From positions 1-64,000 of the forward strand of contig NZ_VCRO01000001.1 in the NCBI RefSeq assembly GCF_006007885.1: a stretch of DNA of 64,000 nt, written 5' to 3'. Source of the stretch: Alteribacter natronophilus. GTDB taxonomy: Bacteria; Bacillota; Bacilli; Bacillales; Salisediminibacteriaceae. The notes below the pieces were generated by a model. It worked only from the letters and a program-made list of their open reading frames with translations. It was not told the origin of the DNA and ran no database searches. The number at the start of each line of letters is the position of its first letter. Position 1 is the first letter of the stretch. Positions 24,635-32,901 of this stretch are shown here, piece by piece. The translations under genes and the position numbers were made by a program.

Positions 24635-25477
24635 GTGCCGCAGAATGAGGAATTGTATGCGTTTTTAAATGAAAATGTGAACCGGCTCACGGAGGAGTGG
24701 TACGCCTCACTGGACAAATCGGATTCAAGTGTGGTTTACGGATCAACCGATCCCGAAGTGATTAATAACCTTAAAAGACAGAACACCGAGTTTCACAAGC
24801 GCTTTTTTGAAGTCTTCAGGCAGGAAAACGGAGCTTTTGAAAAAAAGCTCGATGAATGGATCATAGAGATAGCGGTGGATGAACAGCATCATAAAACCCC
24901 CCTTTACGCCATTTTGAAAGAATTCAACCGCACGCAGGATCAGCATCTCAAGCTGATCGAGGAGTTTGCAGAAAAATATAAGGACAAGTATTCCATTCAG
25001 GAGTTTTTCCACTGGTACAGCCACATCGACCGGATGTTCCGGAAAGTGACCATCACGTTCGTGGAAGAGCATACGAAAGAGGCGAAAAACCGTCTTGAGA
25101 AGCAGCAGGAACTGATCGACGACCTGAGCTCCCCTGTGATCCGGCTGAGCACCGAGGTGGCACTTCTGCCGCTAGTGGGGGACATCGATATTGCCCGCTC
25201 CCACGTGATCAAGGAAAAGGCGATGAATCAGTGCGCCCAGCACGGGGTCAATTACTTGCTCCTCGATCTTTCCGGCGTCGTGAAGATTGACCAGATCGTG
25301 GCATCCGAGCTGATGCAGATGATTCACGCTATGGAGCTGATCGGTGTCACGACCACACTTTCAGGCATGCGCCCGGAGATCGCCCAGTCCGCGGTGAAGC
25401 TGGGGCTCAATTTTGATAATGTAACAGTCAAGTCCTCCCTTGCAGAATCGATTCGATCCAGGGAAAGCTACCTTTAA
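24635..25477 (+). CDS. RsbR-like STAS-domain stress regulator
   Basis: A 280-residue RsbT co-antagonist. Residues 1-150 form the RsbRD_N-type helical sensor; residues about 165-275 form the STAS domain (STEVALLPLVGDID, LLDLSGVVKID, LSGMRPEIAQSAV). Such proteins form the stressosome that controls sigma B. The position of the phosphorylated residue in the first loop is Ser (DLSGV) where RsbRA has Thr. GTG start after GGGAGGCGAAAGAA. It is monocistronic, ending at a clear terminator. Confidence 0.85.
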   Translation: MPQNEELYAFLNENVNRLTEEWYASLDKSDSSVVYGSTDPEVINNLKRQNTEFHKRFFEVFRQENGAFEKKLDEWIIEIAVDEQHHKTPLYAILKEFNRTQDQHLKLIEEFAEKYKDKYSIQEFFHWYSHIDRMFRKVTITFVEEHTKEAKNRLEKQQELIDDLSSPVIRLSTEVALLPLVGDIDIARSHVIKEKAMNQCAQHGVNYLLLDLSGVVKIDQIVASELMQMIHAMELIGVTTTLSGMRPEIAQSAVKLGLNFDNVTVKSSLAESIRSRESYL

Positions 25478-25489
25478 AAAGACACTGAA

Positions 25490-25521
25490 GTCCTGCTCTT
25501 CGTTTGAGCAGGGCTTTTTTT
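25490..25521 (+). terminator. Terminator of the RsbR-like gene
   Basis: GTCCTGCTC (25490-25498) pairs with GAGCAGGGC (25506-25514), then TTTTTTT. Confidence 0.88.
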
Positions 25522-25756
25522 GAGGTAGAAGAACTTTTCCCGGCAGACAACCTGAGGCCGGGGAGACCATTTTGGGATAAGTACAAGTAAATCCAAATAA
25601 GGACAGGTAAATTCAAATAAGTACAGAAACTAGTACAACAACCGGGCTTTCCTTCACGCACCGCCCAAAACTGGTTCTTTTTTGTCATCCGCTAACTGGA
25701 TATTTATGCTAAAATAAACCAGTAGATGGATAACCATATGCAGAGGGGATGACGGC

Positions 25757-26038
25757 ATGCTTCTGATCGCAATTGGATTTCTTCTGACCGGATGGGTTCT
25801 TTTTCTTGTAAACTGGGTCCGGTTCCGTTCCCTCGTCCGGGTGGCAGGCTGCATGTTTGCCGCACCGGCTGTTTTTTATTTTGCCGGCATGGCCGCTGCC
25901 TCAGCGAACAGTTCTGAAGGGTATGCGTACGGGGTGGCGTTTCTAACGATCGTCCTCGCATTAAACGGGCTGGTCATGGGGGCGGTAACGCTGGGGATTC
26001 ACCTCCTGAGAAATAGAAATGCCGCAGAAAAAATGTGA
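25757..26038 (+). CDS. Small membrane protein of unknown function
   Basis: A 93-residue protein with three membrane segments (IAIGFLLTGWVLFLVNWV, GCMFAAPAVFYFAGMAAA, VAFLTIVLALNGLVMGAVTL). ATG at 25757 after GAGGGGATGACGGC. No family recognised. Confidence 0.6.
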   Translation: MLLIAIGFLLTGWVLFLVNWVRFRSLVRVAGCMFAAPAVFYFAGMAAASANSSEGYAYGVAFLTIVLALNGLVMGAVTLGIHLLRNRNAAEKM

Positions 26039-26136
26039 ATAAAATACGAATAAACGTGTCCTTCCCGGAAGCGGGGAGGGTGATCCGTAACCGGAAACAG
26101 AAAGAAACGGATCTGAATTGAGGAGGAACCAGGTAC

Positions 26137-26685
26137 ATGATTCTGAAGGATTCACAGGTGACGGTCAGACGCATGGATGATCATAAGGCTGATTACGAAC
26201 GTCTGCACCGCTGGCTCAATAACCCGGCGGTGCTCGAGTACATAGAGGGACCTTCTGCTTCTTTTTCCTACAGCCGGGTCGTCGCAAAGTACGGCCCTAG
26301 AGCCCGGGGGGAGCACTACGTGACACCCTGCATCATGGAATGGAGGTGCAGGGCGGAAGGATATCTCCAGTATTACCCTCTCAAAGAGGATGAGCGACGT
26401 GCTTATGGTGTGGATGAGGGCGAGAGCGCTTACGGCGCCGACCTGTTTATCGGAAACGAAAAGCTCTGGAACCGCGGGATCGGCACACGGGCTCTCATGC
26501 TCGTCGTACGGCACCTGCACCGCACCGGCATCGACGCTGTTTATATCGATCCCCAGGTGAGCAACACAAGAGCGATCCGCAGCTACGAAAAGTGCGGATT
26601 CGAAAAGGTGAAAGTACTGCCTGATAGAGAACCATTTGAAAACGAGTACCGCGATGTACAGCTGCTTCGTCACGTCATAAACTGA
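26137..26685 (+). CDS. GNAT acetyltransferase, AAC(6')-like subgroup
   Basis: A 182-residue acetyltransferase. The layout VTVRRMDDHKADYERLHRWLNNPAVLEY, then an acetyl-CoA loop ELWNRGIGTRALMLVV-like segment (here KLWNRGIGTRALMLVV) and IDPQVSNTRAIRSYEKCGFEKV, is that of the AAC(6')/RimJ-like group. Aminoglycoside acetylation is possible but cannot be inferred from fold alone; siderophore or peptide acetylation is equally open. AGGAGGAACCAGGTAC precedes the ATG. Confidence 0.8.
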   Translation: MILKDSQVTVRRMDDHKADYERLHRWLNNPAVLEYIEGPSASFSYSRVVAKYGPRARGEHYVTPCIMEWRCRAEGYLQYYPLKEDERRAYGVDEGESAYGADLFIGNEKLWNRGIGTRALMLVVRHLHRTGIDAVYIDPQVSNTRAIRSYEKCGFEKVKVLPDREPFENEYRDVQLLRHVIN

Positions 26686-26710
26686 CGAGGATTCGTGAGG
26701 AGTGAACACT

Positions 26711-26896
26711 GTGTTTTTTCTTGTGTTGTATGTGATTGCTTTTTTCTTTTCCCTCGCCCTGTTCTCCGGAGAGTACCGGAAAAAGAAACGAAGGGGAGAG
26801 GCATACAAAAAAGACGGGATGTACGGTTTTTACCTGTCCATGACGATCGTCTGGCTCTGCCTGATTGTTTCTGCGGGAGCGAGGTACATCGGCTAG
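26711..26896 (+). CDS. Small two-helix membrane protein
   Basis: About 61 residues, with a membrane helix (VFFLVLYVIAFFFSLALF), a basic loop (KKKRRGEAYKK) and a second helix (GFYLSMTIVWLCLIVSAG). Start is the GTG at 26711 with GAGGAG upstream; a GTG at 26702 is also in frame. Unknown function; 25 bp after the acetyltransferase gene, so probably cotranscribed. Confidence 0.55.
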   Translation: MFFLVLYVIAFFFSLALFSGEYRKKKRRGEAYKKDGMYGFYLSMTIVWLCLIVSAGARYIG

Positions 26897-26942
26897 CGTG
26901 TTTACAGGTGGAACGGAGGAAAACACGATCACTTTCTCATTG

Positions 26943-26989
26943 AAAAAAGCGATCCCTGCCGGGGAAAACGGCAAGAGGATCGCTTTTTT
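26943..26989. terminator. Bidirectional terminator
   Basis: AAAAAAGCGATCC (26943-26955) pairs with GGATCGCTTTTTT (26977-26989), with an inner TGCC/GGCA helix, between convergent genes. Confidence 0.9.
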
Positions 26990-26994
26990 GTCTA

Positions 26995-27432
26995 TTATTT
27001 ACCTGAGTAGGAATACCCTGACTGCGCTGAGGGTCCTGTATGGTGCCGGCGTGATGTCATAGAATTTCCCTGCCCGTTCTGGCTGAACTTTTTCAGCTGC
27101 TCCTGCAGAGCAGTAATCTGATCCTGAAGATCATTGAATTTCGAGTCCTGCTCACGCTTTGCCTGCTGGGCCTCCAGATTCGCCTGGATCTCCTCGTCGA
27201 TGGCGACTTTTACGGCGTACAGGCCCAGAGCTTCGCCGAATACTGCTAGGAGTGAAAGCACGAACGCCAGCTTCAGGCTTAGGGAGACATCGTAAGGGTT
27301 TTCCGCCCTGCCCGGTGAACCGGCCGACGGATCTATAAGGAGTTCAGGCAGAACCTGCACGAAACTCCTCACCTCATCAGGCAGTTCACTGACGGCTCCC
27401 TGTTTTGAGCTGTTCTTAGGTTCCAACTGCAC
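26995..27432 (-). CDS. Membrane protein with coiled-coil tail, unknown
   Basis: About 145 residues: a soluble N-terminal part, one membrane segment (LSLKLAFVLSLLAVFGEALGL), then a coiled coil (EIQANLEAQQAKREQDSKFNDLQDQITALQEQLKKF) and a polar tail. No family recognised. The start is unclear: GTG at 27432 or TTG at 27426 lie behind GGGGAGGGG; the frame runs to a TTG at 27456. Confidence 0.5.
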   Translation of the reverse strand: MQLEPKNSSKQGAVSELPDEVRSFVQVLPELLIDPSAGSPGRAENPYDVSLSLKLAFVLSLLAVFGEALGLYAVKVAIDEEIQANLEAQQAKREQDSKFNDLQDQITALQEQLKKFSQNGQGNSMTSRRHHTGPSAQSGYSYSGK

Positions 27433-27451
27433 ACGCCCCTCCCCGGAAGCG

Positions 27452-27655
27452 GACAACCCCGATTCCTTTTTCGTCTCATACTCCCATTCATACGCCGGAG
27501 AAGGCTTCTGGGTGCATGACTATATTGGAAAAACCGTCAGCGAGCGCCCGGTAACGTCAGTTTTTGTCAGAAACGGGCTCTGTCGGGTCATTGTCACTTA
27601 CTGGTGGAACGACTGGTCTGAAGTTGTGCATTGTGAAGGCATGTTTTCACAGTGA
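27452..27655 (+). pseudogene. C-terminal remnant of an unknown gene
   Basis: The plus strand reads as credible protein (SYSHSYAGEGFWVHDYIGK, then a VFVRNGLCRVIVTYWWNDW stretch) to a TGA at 27653, with no start codon upstream; the frame continues into the antisense of the coiled-coil gene. A GTG at 27512 has GGAGAAGG before it, so a 47-residue product is conceivable. I read it as a decayed gene end. Confidence 0.3.
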
Positions 27656-27736
27656 CTAATGGCTTCCTGGGTCAACACAAACTTCCTTATCAACGATTCA
27701 AAGTAGTACCTGAGGAGAGTGTTCTCAGCCGCCTAG

Positions 27737-27886
27737 AGGATCAGCGACATTGCCGGAGTGTGCTTCTGCATCCTCTGGATGGTCGACAGGCAAACATGTG
27801 CCCTCCCAAAGTTCGAAGACATCGACGAAAGCACATTTGTGAGTCCGCTTTCACAAGAGAAGATCCTAACAGAGCCAACGGGATAA
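27737..27886 (+). pseudogene. Second short gene remnant
   Basis: An open stretch ending LPKFEDIDESTFVSPLSQ plus a short tail to a TAA at 27884 looks like a protein C-terminus but is blocked upstream by a TAG at 27734. Together with the previous remnant it marks 27.45-27.96 kb as a graveyard next to the DUF262 gene. Confidence 0.22.
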
Positions 27887-27920
27887 AGAAAACAAGGGCT
27901 GTGTTTTGCTGTTATATTCA

Positions 27921-27960
27921 CAGGAAAAACTCGTGCTACATTAGCACAGGTTTCCTTTTG
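27921..27960. terminator. Hairpin left of the DUF262 gene
   Basis: AGGAAA (27922-27927) and TTTCCT (27951-27956) enclose an inner GTGCT/AGCAC helix, followed by a U-rich tail. It mirrors the terminator at 29.88-29.92 kb in position relative to a phosphotransferase gene tail. Confidence 0.5.
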
Positions 27961-27968
27961 GGATTTTC

Positions 27969-28004
27969 TTACTCAGTTGAGACCCCAAGGCTGTTTCGGG
28001 CTCT
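27969..28004 (-). pseudogene. Diverged copy of the phosphotransferase gene's last codons
   Basis: Read on the minus strand this encodes RARNSLGVSTE and a TAA; the intact phosphotransferase gene at 29.93 kb ends TRESLGVSVE and a TAA. Of the 31 bases around the end, 23 match. Both copies are followed by a hairpin terminator, so they are direct repeats on either side of the DUF262 gene. Confidence 0.55.
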
Positions 28005-28074
28005 CTTTAAATTCAAAGAAACTGTTGTTTTTTGTTATGATGAATGTAAGTAGAAAAGGGTGGGAGTGGTGTAG

Positions 28075-29871
28075 TTGTCTAATTATCAGGTTAACAATAC
28101 AAATATTAATGCATTGGTAAGCTGGATTGAACAGGGAGTTGTTGCAATTCCTGAGATTCAAAGGCCGTTTGTATGGAAATCATCAAAAGTCAGAGACTTA
28201 TTGGATTCACTCTATAATGATTATCCTGTGGGATACATAATTACTTGGCAAAATCCTGATGCCAGATTAAAAGATGGGACAATTTCACAAGGGAAGAGAA
28301 TATTAATTGATGGGCAGCAGCGTGTTACCGCTATAATGGCTGCCATATCTGGGAAAGAAGTAGTTACAAAAGAGTATAGCAAAAGAAGAATTAAAATTGC
28401 TTTTAATCCAATTGAAGAGATTTTTGAGGTACAGAACCCAGCTATAACAAAAGATAAAAAGTGGATTCCAGATATCTCGGATATTTTTCAGCAAGGATTT
28501 GATCTCTTTGGATTTATTAGCCGTTATTGTGAGCAAAATCCCGAGGTTACAAATAACAGGTTAAATGAAATTCTACAAAAACTGATCAATATTCGTTACA
28601 GTTCCATTGGGGTGATTGAACTCGCCCATACCCTTGATATCGAAAAGGTAACGGAGATATTCATCCGAATAAATTCATCTGGTGTGAATTTAAGTCAGGC
28701 TGATTTTGCCATGTCCAAAGTGTCTGTAAATGATCAATATGAGGGTCCTCTAATTAGGAAAACGGTGGATTATTTTTGCCATCTTATTAAGAGTCCTGCT
28801 ATTTATGAGAACATTAAAGAAAACGACCAGGAATTTGCTCAGACCGATAATTTCAAAAAAATAGAATGGGTCAAATCATATAATACTAATATTTACGAGC
28901 CAAGTTATTCTGACTTACTCAGGGTGGCATTTACCTTTAAATTCCTTAGAGGTCGTCTTTCAAACCTGGTGAGTTTATTATCAGGCAGAGACTTTGAAAC
29001 AAGAGAATATAAAGAGGAGATTGCTGAAGAATCTTTTGAAAAACTCAACGATGGTGTTTTAAAGTTTGTCAATGAAACAAATTTTAAACGATTTATTATC
29101 ATTCTAAAGTCAGCCGGTGTCATTAACTCTAAGCTGGTTAGATCCCAGAACGCACTGAATTTTACCTATGCGCTCTTCCTACTTCTTAGAGAGAAAAGAA
29201 TCCATGATGCTAAGATAAATCAAATCGTAAGGAAGTGGCTGGTTGCTTCTGTTTTGACGGAACGTTACTCAGGTTCTCCTGAATCCACATTTGATTTTGA
29301 TATAAAAAGGTTTGCCGCAAGTGATGATCCTGTCAATTATGTTAAGCGAGTTGAGGATGGTGAACTATCTGACGCCTACTGGGAGAATGTGTTGCCTACG
29401 AATCTGGATACATCAGTTACAAGCAGTCCTTATTTTAATTTATATGTAATGGCACAGATTTACGATAAAGATTATGCTTTTCTTTCAAAATCCATTACTG
29501 TTCAGCAGCTAATTGAGGAAAGAGGAGATGTCCATCACGTTTTCCCGAAAAAGTACTTGCAAAATAATGGGTATAATAACCGTAGGCAGTACAATCAAAT
29601 TGCCAACTATGCATACACCGAACAGGCCGTTAATCTAGCTATTCGGGCACAGGCACCAAAAGATTATATGGAGAAGATTAAAAACCAAATAAGAACAGGC
29701 GAACTTACAATTGGGGAGATTTCAGATAACGAAGGTCTAGACAAGAACTTTCGAATGAATTGTATACCAGAATCAGTACTCGATATGGACGTAAATAACT
29801 ATGAGGAGTTTCTTGATGAAAGACGAAAATTGATCGCGAAAAAAATTAGAAATTATTATGAAAACCTATGA
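28075..29871 (+). CDS. DUF262 protein with C-terminal HNH-like domain (GmrSD-related, probable defence)
   Basis: A 598-residue protein, visibly AT-rich compared with its neighbours. The N-terminal DUF262 (ParB/GmrS-like) domain has IPEIQRPFVWK and the hallmark IDGQQR (about residues 83-88), then FIRINSSGVNLSQADFAMS. The C-terminus has an HNH-type motif DVHHVFPKKYL (about residue 485). GmrSD-family proteins cleave modified phage DNA using nucleotide energy; stand-alone DUF262-HNH proteins are often found in defence islands. The start is a TTG at 28075 behind GGGAGTGG. The duplicated gene tail on its flanks suggests it was inserted here. Confidence 0.82.
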   Translation: MSNYQVNNTNINALVSWIEQGVVAIPEIQRPFVWKSSKVRDLLDSLYNDYPVGYIITWQNPDARLKDGTISQGKRILIDGQQRVTAIMAAISGKEVVTKEYSKRRIKIAFNPIEEIFEVQNPAITKDKKWIPDISDIFQQGFDLFGFISRYCEQNPEVTNNRLNEILQKLINIRYSSIGVIELAHTLDIEKVTEIFIRINSSGVNLSQADFAMSKVSVNDQYEGPLIRKTVDYFCHLIKSPAIYENIKENDQEFAQTDNFKKIEWVKSYNTNIYEPSYSDLLRVAFTFKFLRGRLSNLVSLLSGRDFETREYKEEIAEESFEKLNDGVLKFVNETNFKRFIIILKSAGVINSKLVRSQNALNFTYALFLLLREKRIHDAKINQIVRKWLVASVLTERYSGSPESTFDFDIKRFAASDDPVNYVKRVEDGELSDAYWENVLPTNLDTSVTSSPYFNLYVMAQIYDKDYAFLSKSITVQQLIEERGDVHHVFPKKYLQNNGYNNRRQYNQIANYAYTEQAVNLAIRAQAPKDYMEKIKNQIRTGELTIGEISDNEGLDKNFRMNCIPESVLDMDVNNYEEFLDERRKLIAKKIRNYYENL

Positions 29872-29883
29872 TGATACAAAACT

Positions 29884-29925
29884 CTAGAAGAAAAGCCCGT
29901 GCCTCGCACGGGTTTTTCTTCTAGC
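29884..29925. terminator. Bidirectional terminator between DUF262 and phosphotransferase genes
   Basis: CTAGAAGAAAAGCCCGTGC (29884-29902) pairs with the reverse arm ending at 29924 around a CTC loop, with A and U runs on both sides. Confidence 0.9.
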
Positions 29926-29931
29926 CTTCTC

Positions 29932-30834
29932 TTATTCAACTGAGACTCCGAGGCTTTCCCGGGTCATTTCCATATATTCATCAGAGCCGGACTCCTTCGC
30001 AAACTCATAAATTTCAAGCCCGTACGTGCTCTGGAGCTCGATCACGTGCTCCCGCATGCCAGGCCACGTTTTTCCACCGGCTTCCTCATAGCCCCTGATC
30101 ACCTGGTCGAGACCTGATTCCCCGAAGATCATCAGAGGAGCCATGAAGTCCCGGCTCACATCGGTTACCGCCACTTCCGTCCAGTCGATCAGGCCGGTCA
30201 CCCTGGCGTCCCCGTCTATGAGCGTATGGCCGGCATGAACCTCCCCGTGAACGAGGGCGGTGTGCTTCGGCCAGACGGCTTCGTTTTCAAGCCAAGCCTG
30301 CCAGCGGTCCCAGAGCTCCTGGCCGACGCCGATGTCTGCTTTCACTCTGGTCATCCGTTCCGCGAGTTCTGCTTTTGCTTCCGTAATCGTCTGAACCTTG
30401 AGGCCAGTCACGTCCTTCACGCTCTCCGCCGGCACCCGGTGAAGGTCGGCGAGCACTTTCCCGAGTGAGGAAAAATAGGCAGCGGGCACGTTGTCGATAT
30501 CGAATTCCCAGCGGTAGTTCTGGATTTCCGGATCGATCGTCCCTGCAGGAACTCCGGACAGCTGCCGGTAGGCGATGAGGTCGTCCGTGAAAATCTCCCA
30601 CTGAGGGGCCTCAAACAACACGTGCCGGCTGACTACGTCCAGCACCTGCTTTTCCAGCACTGTTTTTTTCATGGCATCGCTTCTCCGGGGAAGACGGAGA
30701 ATCCATTTCTCCCCGGAAGCGTCTTCTGCGTGGGCAACCTGGAAATCGAGGCCCGATTCGTTCAGTTTTACGGATTCTTCTTTAATATTGAGGCCGTTCG
30801 CAGCAGCCCGTTTTAAAATTTGTTTGATCGTCAT
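29932..30834 (-). CDS. Macrolide 2'-phosphotransferase-like kinase (Mph family)
   Basis: About 300 residues with the aminoglycoside/macrolide phosphotransferase fold. Key motifs: ATP-side Lys in SGEKWILRLPRR, the catalytic loop LVHGEVHAGHTLID (HGD-type loop, here HGE, as in many Mph enzymes), and the metal motif GLIDWTEVAVTDVSRDF. It inactivates macrolides by phosphorylating the desosamine sugar if the assignment is right. It is the second gene behind an attenuated ABC-F gene, 13 bp downstream, with AAGGAG before the GTG/ATG starts (30837 or 30834; 30843 also in frame). Confidence 0.83.
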   Translation of the reverse strand: MTIKQILKRAAANGLNIKEESVKLNESGLDFQVAHAEDASGEKWILRLPRRSDAMKKTVLEKQVLDVVSRHVLFEAPQWEIFTDDLIAYRQLSGVPAGTIDPEIQNYRWEFDIDNVPAAYFSSLGKVLADLHRVPAESVKDVTGLKVQTITEAKAELAERMTRVKADIGVGQELWDRWQAWLENEAVWPKHTALVHGEVHAGHTLIDGDARVTGLIDWTEVAVTDVSRDFMAPLMIFGESGLDQVIRGYEEAGGKTWPGMREHVIELQSTYGLEIYEFAKESGSDEYMEMTRESLGVSVE

Positions 30835-30847
30835 CACAATCATCTCC

Positions 30848-32311
30848 TTATTTTCTTCTACTTAATGTCTGGTTTTCGATTTCATAAATGCAGTCTGCGG
30901 TCCGGTTCAGGAGCGCCTGGTCGTGTGAAACAAGAAGGATCGTTCCTTCGTATGCTTCAATAAACTGCTCCAGCGCCTCCATGCACGGCATATCGAGAAA
31001 GTTGGTCGGCTCATCGAGTACGAGCACGTTATACTGCCCCATAAAGAGCCGGCACAGTACAAGGCGTGCCGCTTCTCCGCCGCTCAGCTCGAGGACGCTT
31101 TTGTTCAGGTCATTCCCCGAAAGGTGCATCATGTGAAGCACCCTGCGGATCATACTTTCATCAGCGTCCGTCCTTGTTCTCATATACTCGAGCACCGTTT
31201 CGTCCTTCTCGAAGCGGTAGGCCAGCTGCTCGTACACCCCGAAGACGGTTTTCGGTGAAAGGACGATGCCTTCGTCACCATTCAGTATCGCCTTTAGAAG
31301 GGTCGATTTTCCCGATCCGTTGGGGCCGGTAATGGCAATGGTACGCCCGAGGGGAAACTGAAAGGCTGTGTTTTCCAGCAGTACGCGGTCGCCCGCCCGT
31401 AAAGTGAGCCGGTCTCCCATGACCGGGAATTTGTTGTGAATCGTAAGCGCGCTGGAAAGGGGGAAGCGGAGTTTCTTTTCCTGTTCAGGCGCGTCGACTT
31501 TTTCCAGCTTTTCGGCCCGGTGTTCAATTGCTTTTGCCGCCTGATGCGCTGCCTTCTGGCTCGTGCCTTTCGATTTGGTCATGAACATCCGGTTTGCTGT
31601 GGCCTTTGTTTCCTTTTTGCTTATCTGCTTTCCCGGACCGGCGATTTTTTCGGCTTTTTTCATTTTATCCTCGGCAGAAGCGAGCAGACGGTTTCTCGTT
31701 TTCACGTACTGTTCGTGCTCCTCGGCCTGCCGCTTTCGTTCCGCCTGTTTGTGCTGTTCATAATCGGAGTAATACCCTGCATACTCCTTTACCATACCGT
31801 CGTCCACTTCCCAGATTTTTGTGACAAGCTCATCGAGCAGCCAGCGGTCGTGACTTACAAGCACCAGTGTACCGTAGTACCACCGGAGTTCGTCTGCCAG
31901 AAACGCGGTGCCGTCCCGGTCCAGGTGGGTTGTCGGTTCATCGATGAGCAGTCCTTCCCGGTACTCTGAAAAGAGGGACGCCAGCTTCAGCCTCGTCTGT
32001 TCCCCGCCGCTGAGAAGGTGAGGAGCCCCAGCCGGCACGTGAAACCGGCTGAGGAGGGCACCGTCTGCCTCCTCGGTAACAGGTGCGTCTGTCTGGGAAA
32101 AATAACCGAACTCCCCGTGGCGCAGAACCTGCCCTGTATCGGGCTCAATCACACCTCCGAGCAGTTTCAAGAGTGTACTTTTCCCAGAACCGTTCCTGCC
32201 TACGATGCCGATCCGGTCGGACTGGTATACCGATAAATCCGGAACATCCAGTACCTGAGTATCTGAAAATGACATTTTGACTTTCGTTAACTTGATCAAC
32301 AGCTGTTCCAT
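30848..32311 (-). CDS. ABC-F ribosome protection protein (Msr/Vml-like)
   Basis: About 487 residues, with two ABC domains and no membrane segments. Walker A motifs are GRNGSGKS and GPNGSGKS; signatures LSGGEQTRLKLA and LSGGEAARLVLC; Walker B LLIDEPTTHLD and VLDEPTNFLD. The linker between domains is long, basic and helical (about residues 185-275), as in antibiotic-resistance ABC-F proteins that push macrolides, lincosamides or streptogramins off the ribosome. The ATG at 32311 has GGGAGG before it. Leader peptide and two terminators upstream, plus the Mph-like gene downstream, support macrolide resistance. Confidence 0.88.
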   Translation of the reverse strand: MEQLLIKLTKVKMSFSDTQVLDVPDLSVYQSDRIGIVGRNGSGKSTLLKLLGGVIEPDTGQVLRHGEFGYFSQTDAPVTEEADGALLSRFHVPAGAPHLLSGGEQTRLKLASLFSEYREGLLIDEPTTHLDRDGTAFLADELRWYYGTLVLVSHDRWLLDELVTKIWEVDDGMVKEYAGYYSDYEQHKQAERKRQAEEHEQYVKTRNRLLASAEDKMKKAEKIAGPGKQISKKETKATANRMFMTKSKGTSQKAAHQAAKAIEHRAEKLEKVDAPEQEKKLRFPLSSALTIHNKFPVMGDRLTLRAGDRVLLENTAFQFPLGRTIAITGPNGSGKSTLLKAILNGDEGIVLSPKTVFGVYEQLAYRFEKDETVLEYMRTRTDADESMIRRVLHMMHLSGNDLNKSVLELSGGEAARLVLCRLFMGQYNVLVLDEPTNFLDMPCMEALEQFIEAYEGTILLVSHDQALLNRTADCIYEIENQTLSRRK

Positions 32312-32333
32312 TATTACGTTTCCTCCCGTCATG

Positions 32334-32363
32334 AAAAAAAATCACAGACATCTGCCTGTGATT
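32334..32363 (-). terminator. Attenuator terminator 2 before the ABC-F gene
   Basis: On the minus strand AATCACAG pairs with CTGTGATT around an 8-base loop and is followed by eight U residues. It ends only about 23 bases before the ABC-F start codon, so it must be bypassed for expression. Confidence 0.88.
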
Positions 32364-32454
32364 GGGGAGTAAACGAGCACACAGCTCCAGAACATGGAGG
32401 CCGGACACAGATATACAGCGAAAGAAGCCTGCAGAAAAACAGACGTACCCTGAT

Positions 32455-32484
32455 CAAAAAAGAAAGACAGCCGAAGCTGCCTTT
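32455..32484 (-). terminator. Attenuator terminator 1, UUCG loop
   Basis: On the minus strand AAAGGCAGC-TTCG-GCTGTCTTT is followed by CTTTTTT. It lies between the leader peptide and terminator 2. Confidence 0.85.
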
Positions 32485-32578
32485 CCTCATCTGCACACGT
32501 GTCCTGTGCGTCTATACATGAAAGATGATTAGAATTGGACAGACTGGTCCCGTTTACCCCGCCGCTCACCGGCAGAGC

Positions 32579-32608
32579 CTTTGAACGTATAAAATTACTG
32601 GTTCAAAG
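32579..32608 (-). promoter_or_regulatory. Leader hairpin overlapping the end of the leader peptide
   Basis: On the minus strand CTTTGAAC pairs with GTTCAAAG, enclosing the last codons and stop of the leader peptide. A ribosome stalled in the leader would keep it open, a typical switch element of erm-type attenuators. Confidence 0.6.
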
Positions 32609-32636
32609 CCGGGTAACGCAATCTGACTGAAAACAT
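32595..32636 (-). CDS. 13-residue macrolide-sensing leader peptide
   Basis: A short frame MFSVRLRYPALNQ starts at an ATG (32636) preceded by AGAAGGAGG. It strongly resembles the ErmD/ErmK leader peptide MTHSMRLRFPTLNQ, in which erythromycin-bound ribosomes stall at the RLR motif. Both the RLR motif and the P-x-L-N-Q end are kept. Two tandem terminators separate it from the ABC-F gene, so stalling here probably controls antitermination. It is far too short for routine gene calling. Confidence 0.85.
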   Translation of the reverse strand: MFSVRLRYPALNQ

Positions 32637-32901
32637 CTTCTAACCATCCTCCTTCTAAATTAAGTATTGGTGTTACAAGGTTACTGTACCGCGAAAACAC
32701 GGCCGGTGCAAGGGTATTTTGAAATCCCTTCACCAGCGGTCGGAGTTTCCAAGGGTGGTAGAAACCATTATTCAGGTATAAAAGAATCGTCATGCATAGG
32801 GCTAAAGCGGAAATTGAGGGTTAACTGTCGGTCATGCTGAAAAGCCCGGTTCCAGTGGAATCGAGCTTTCTTCACCTCTCAACCGTAAAAGGCGCGGATT
32901 A

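Noticed and set aside
27652-28053. 133-codon open frame
   Set aside because: Composition is not protein-like, no ribosome site, and another frame of the same stretch shows gene remnants.
32566-32793. 75-codon minus-strand frame over the leader region
   Set aside because: It runs through the leader peptide in another frame and lacks a ribosome site; the 13-codon leader explains the region better.
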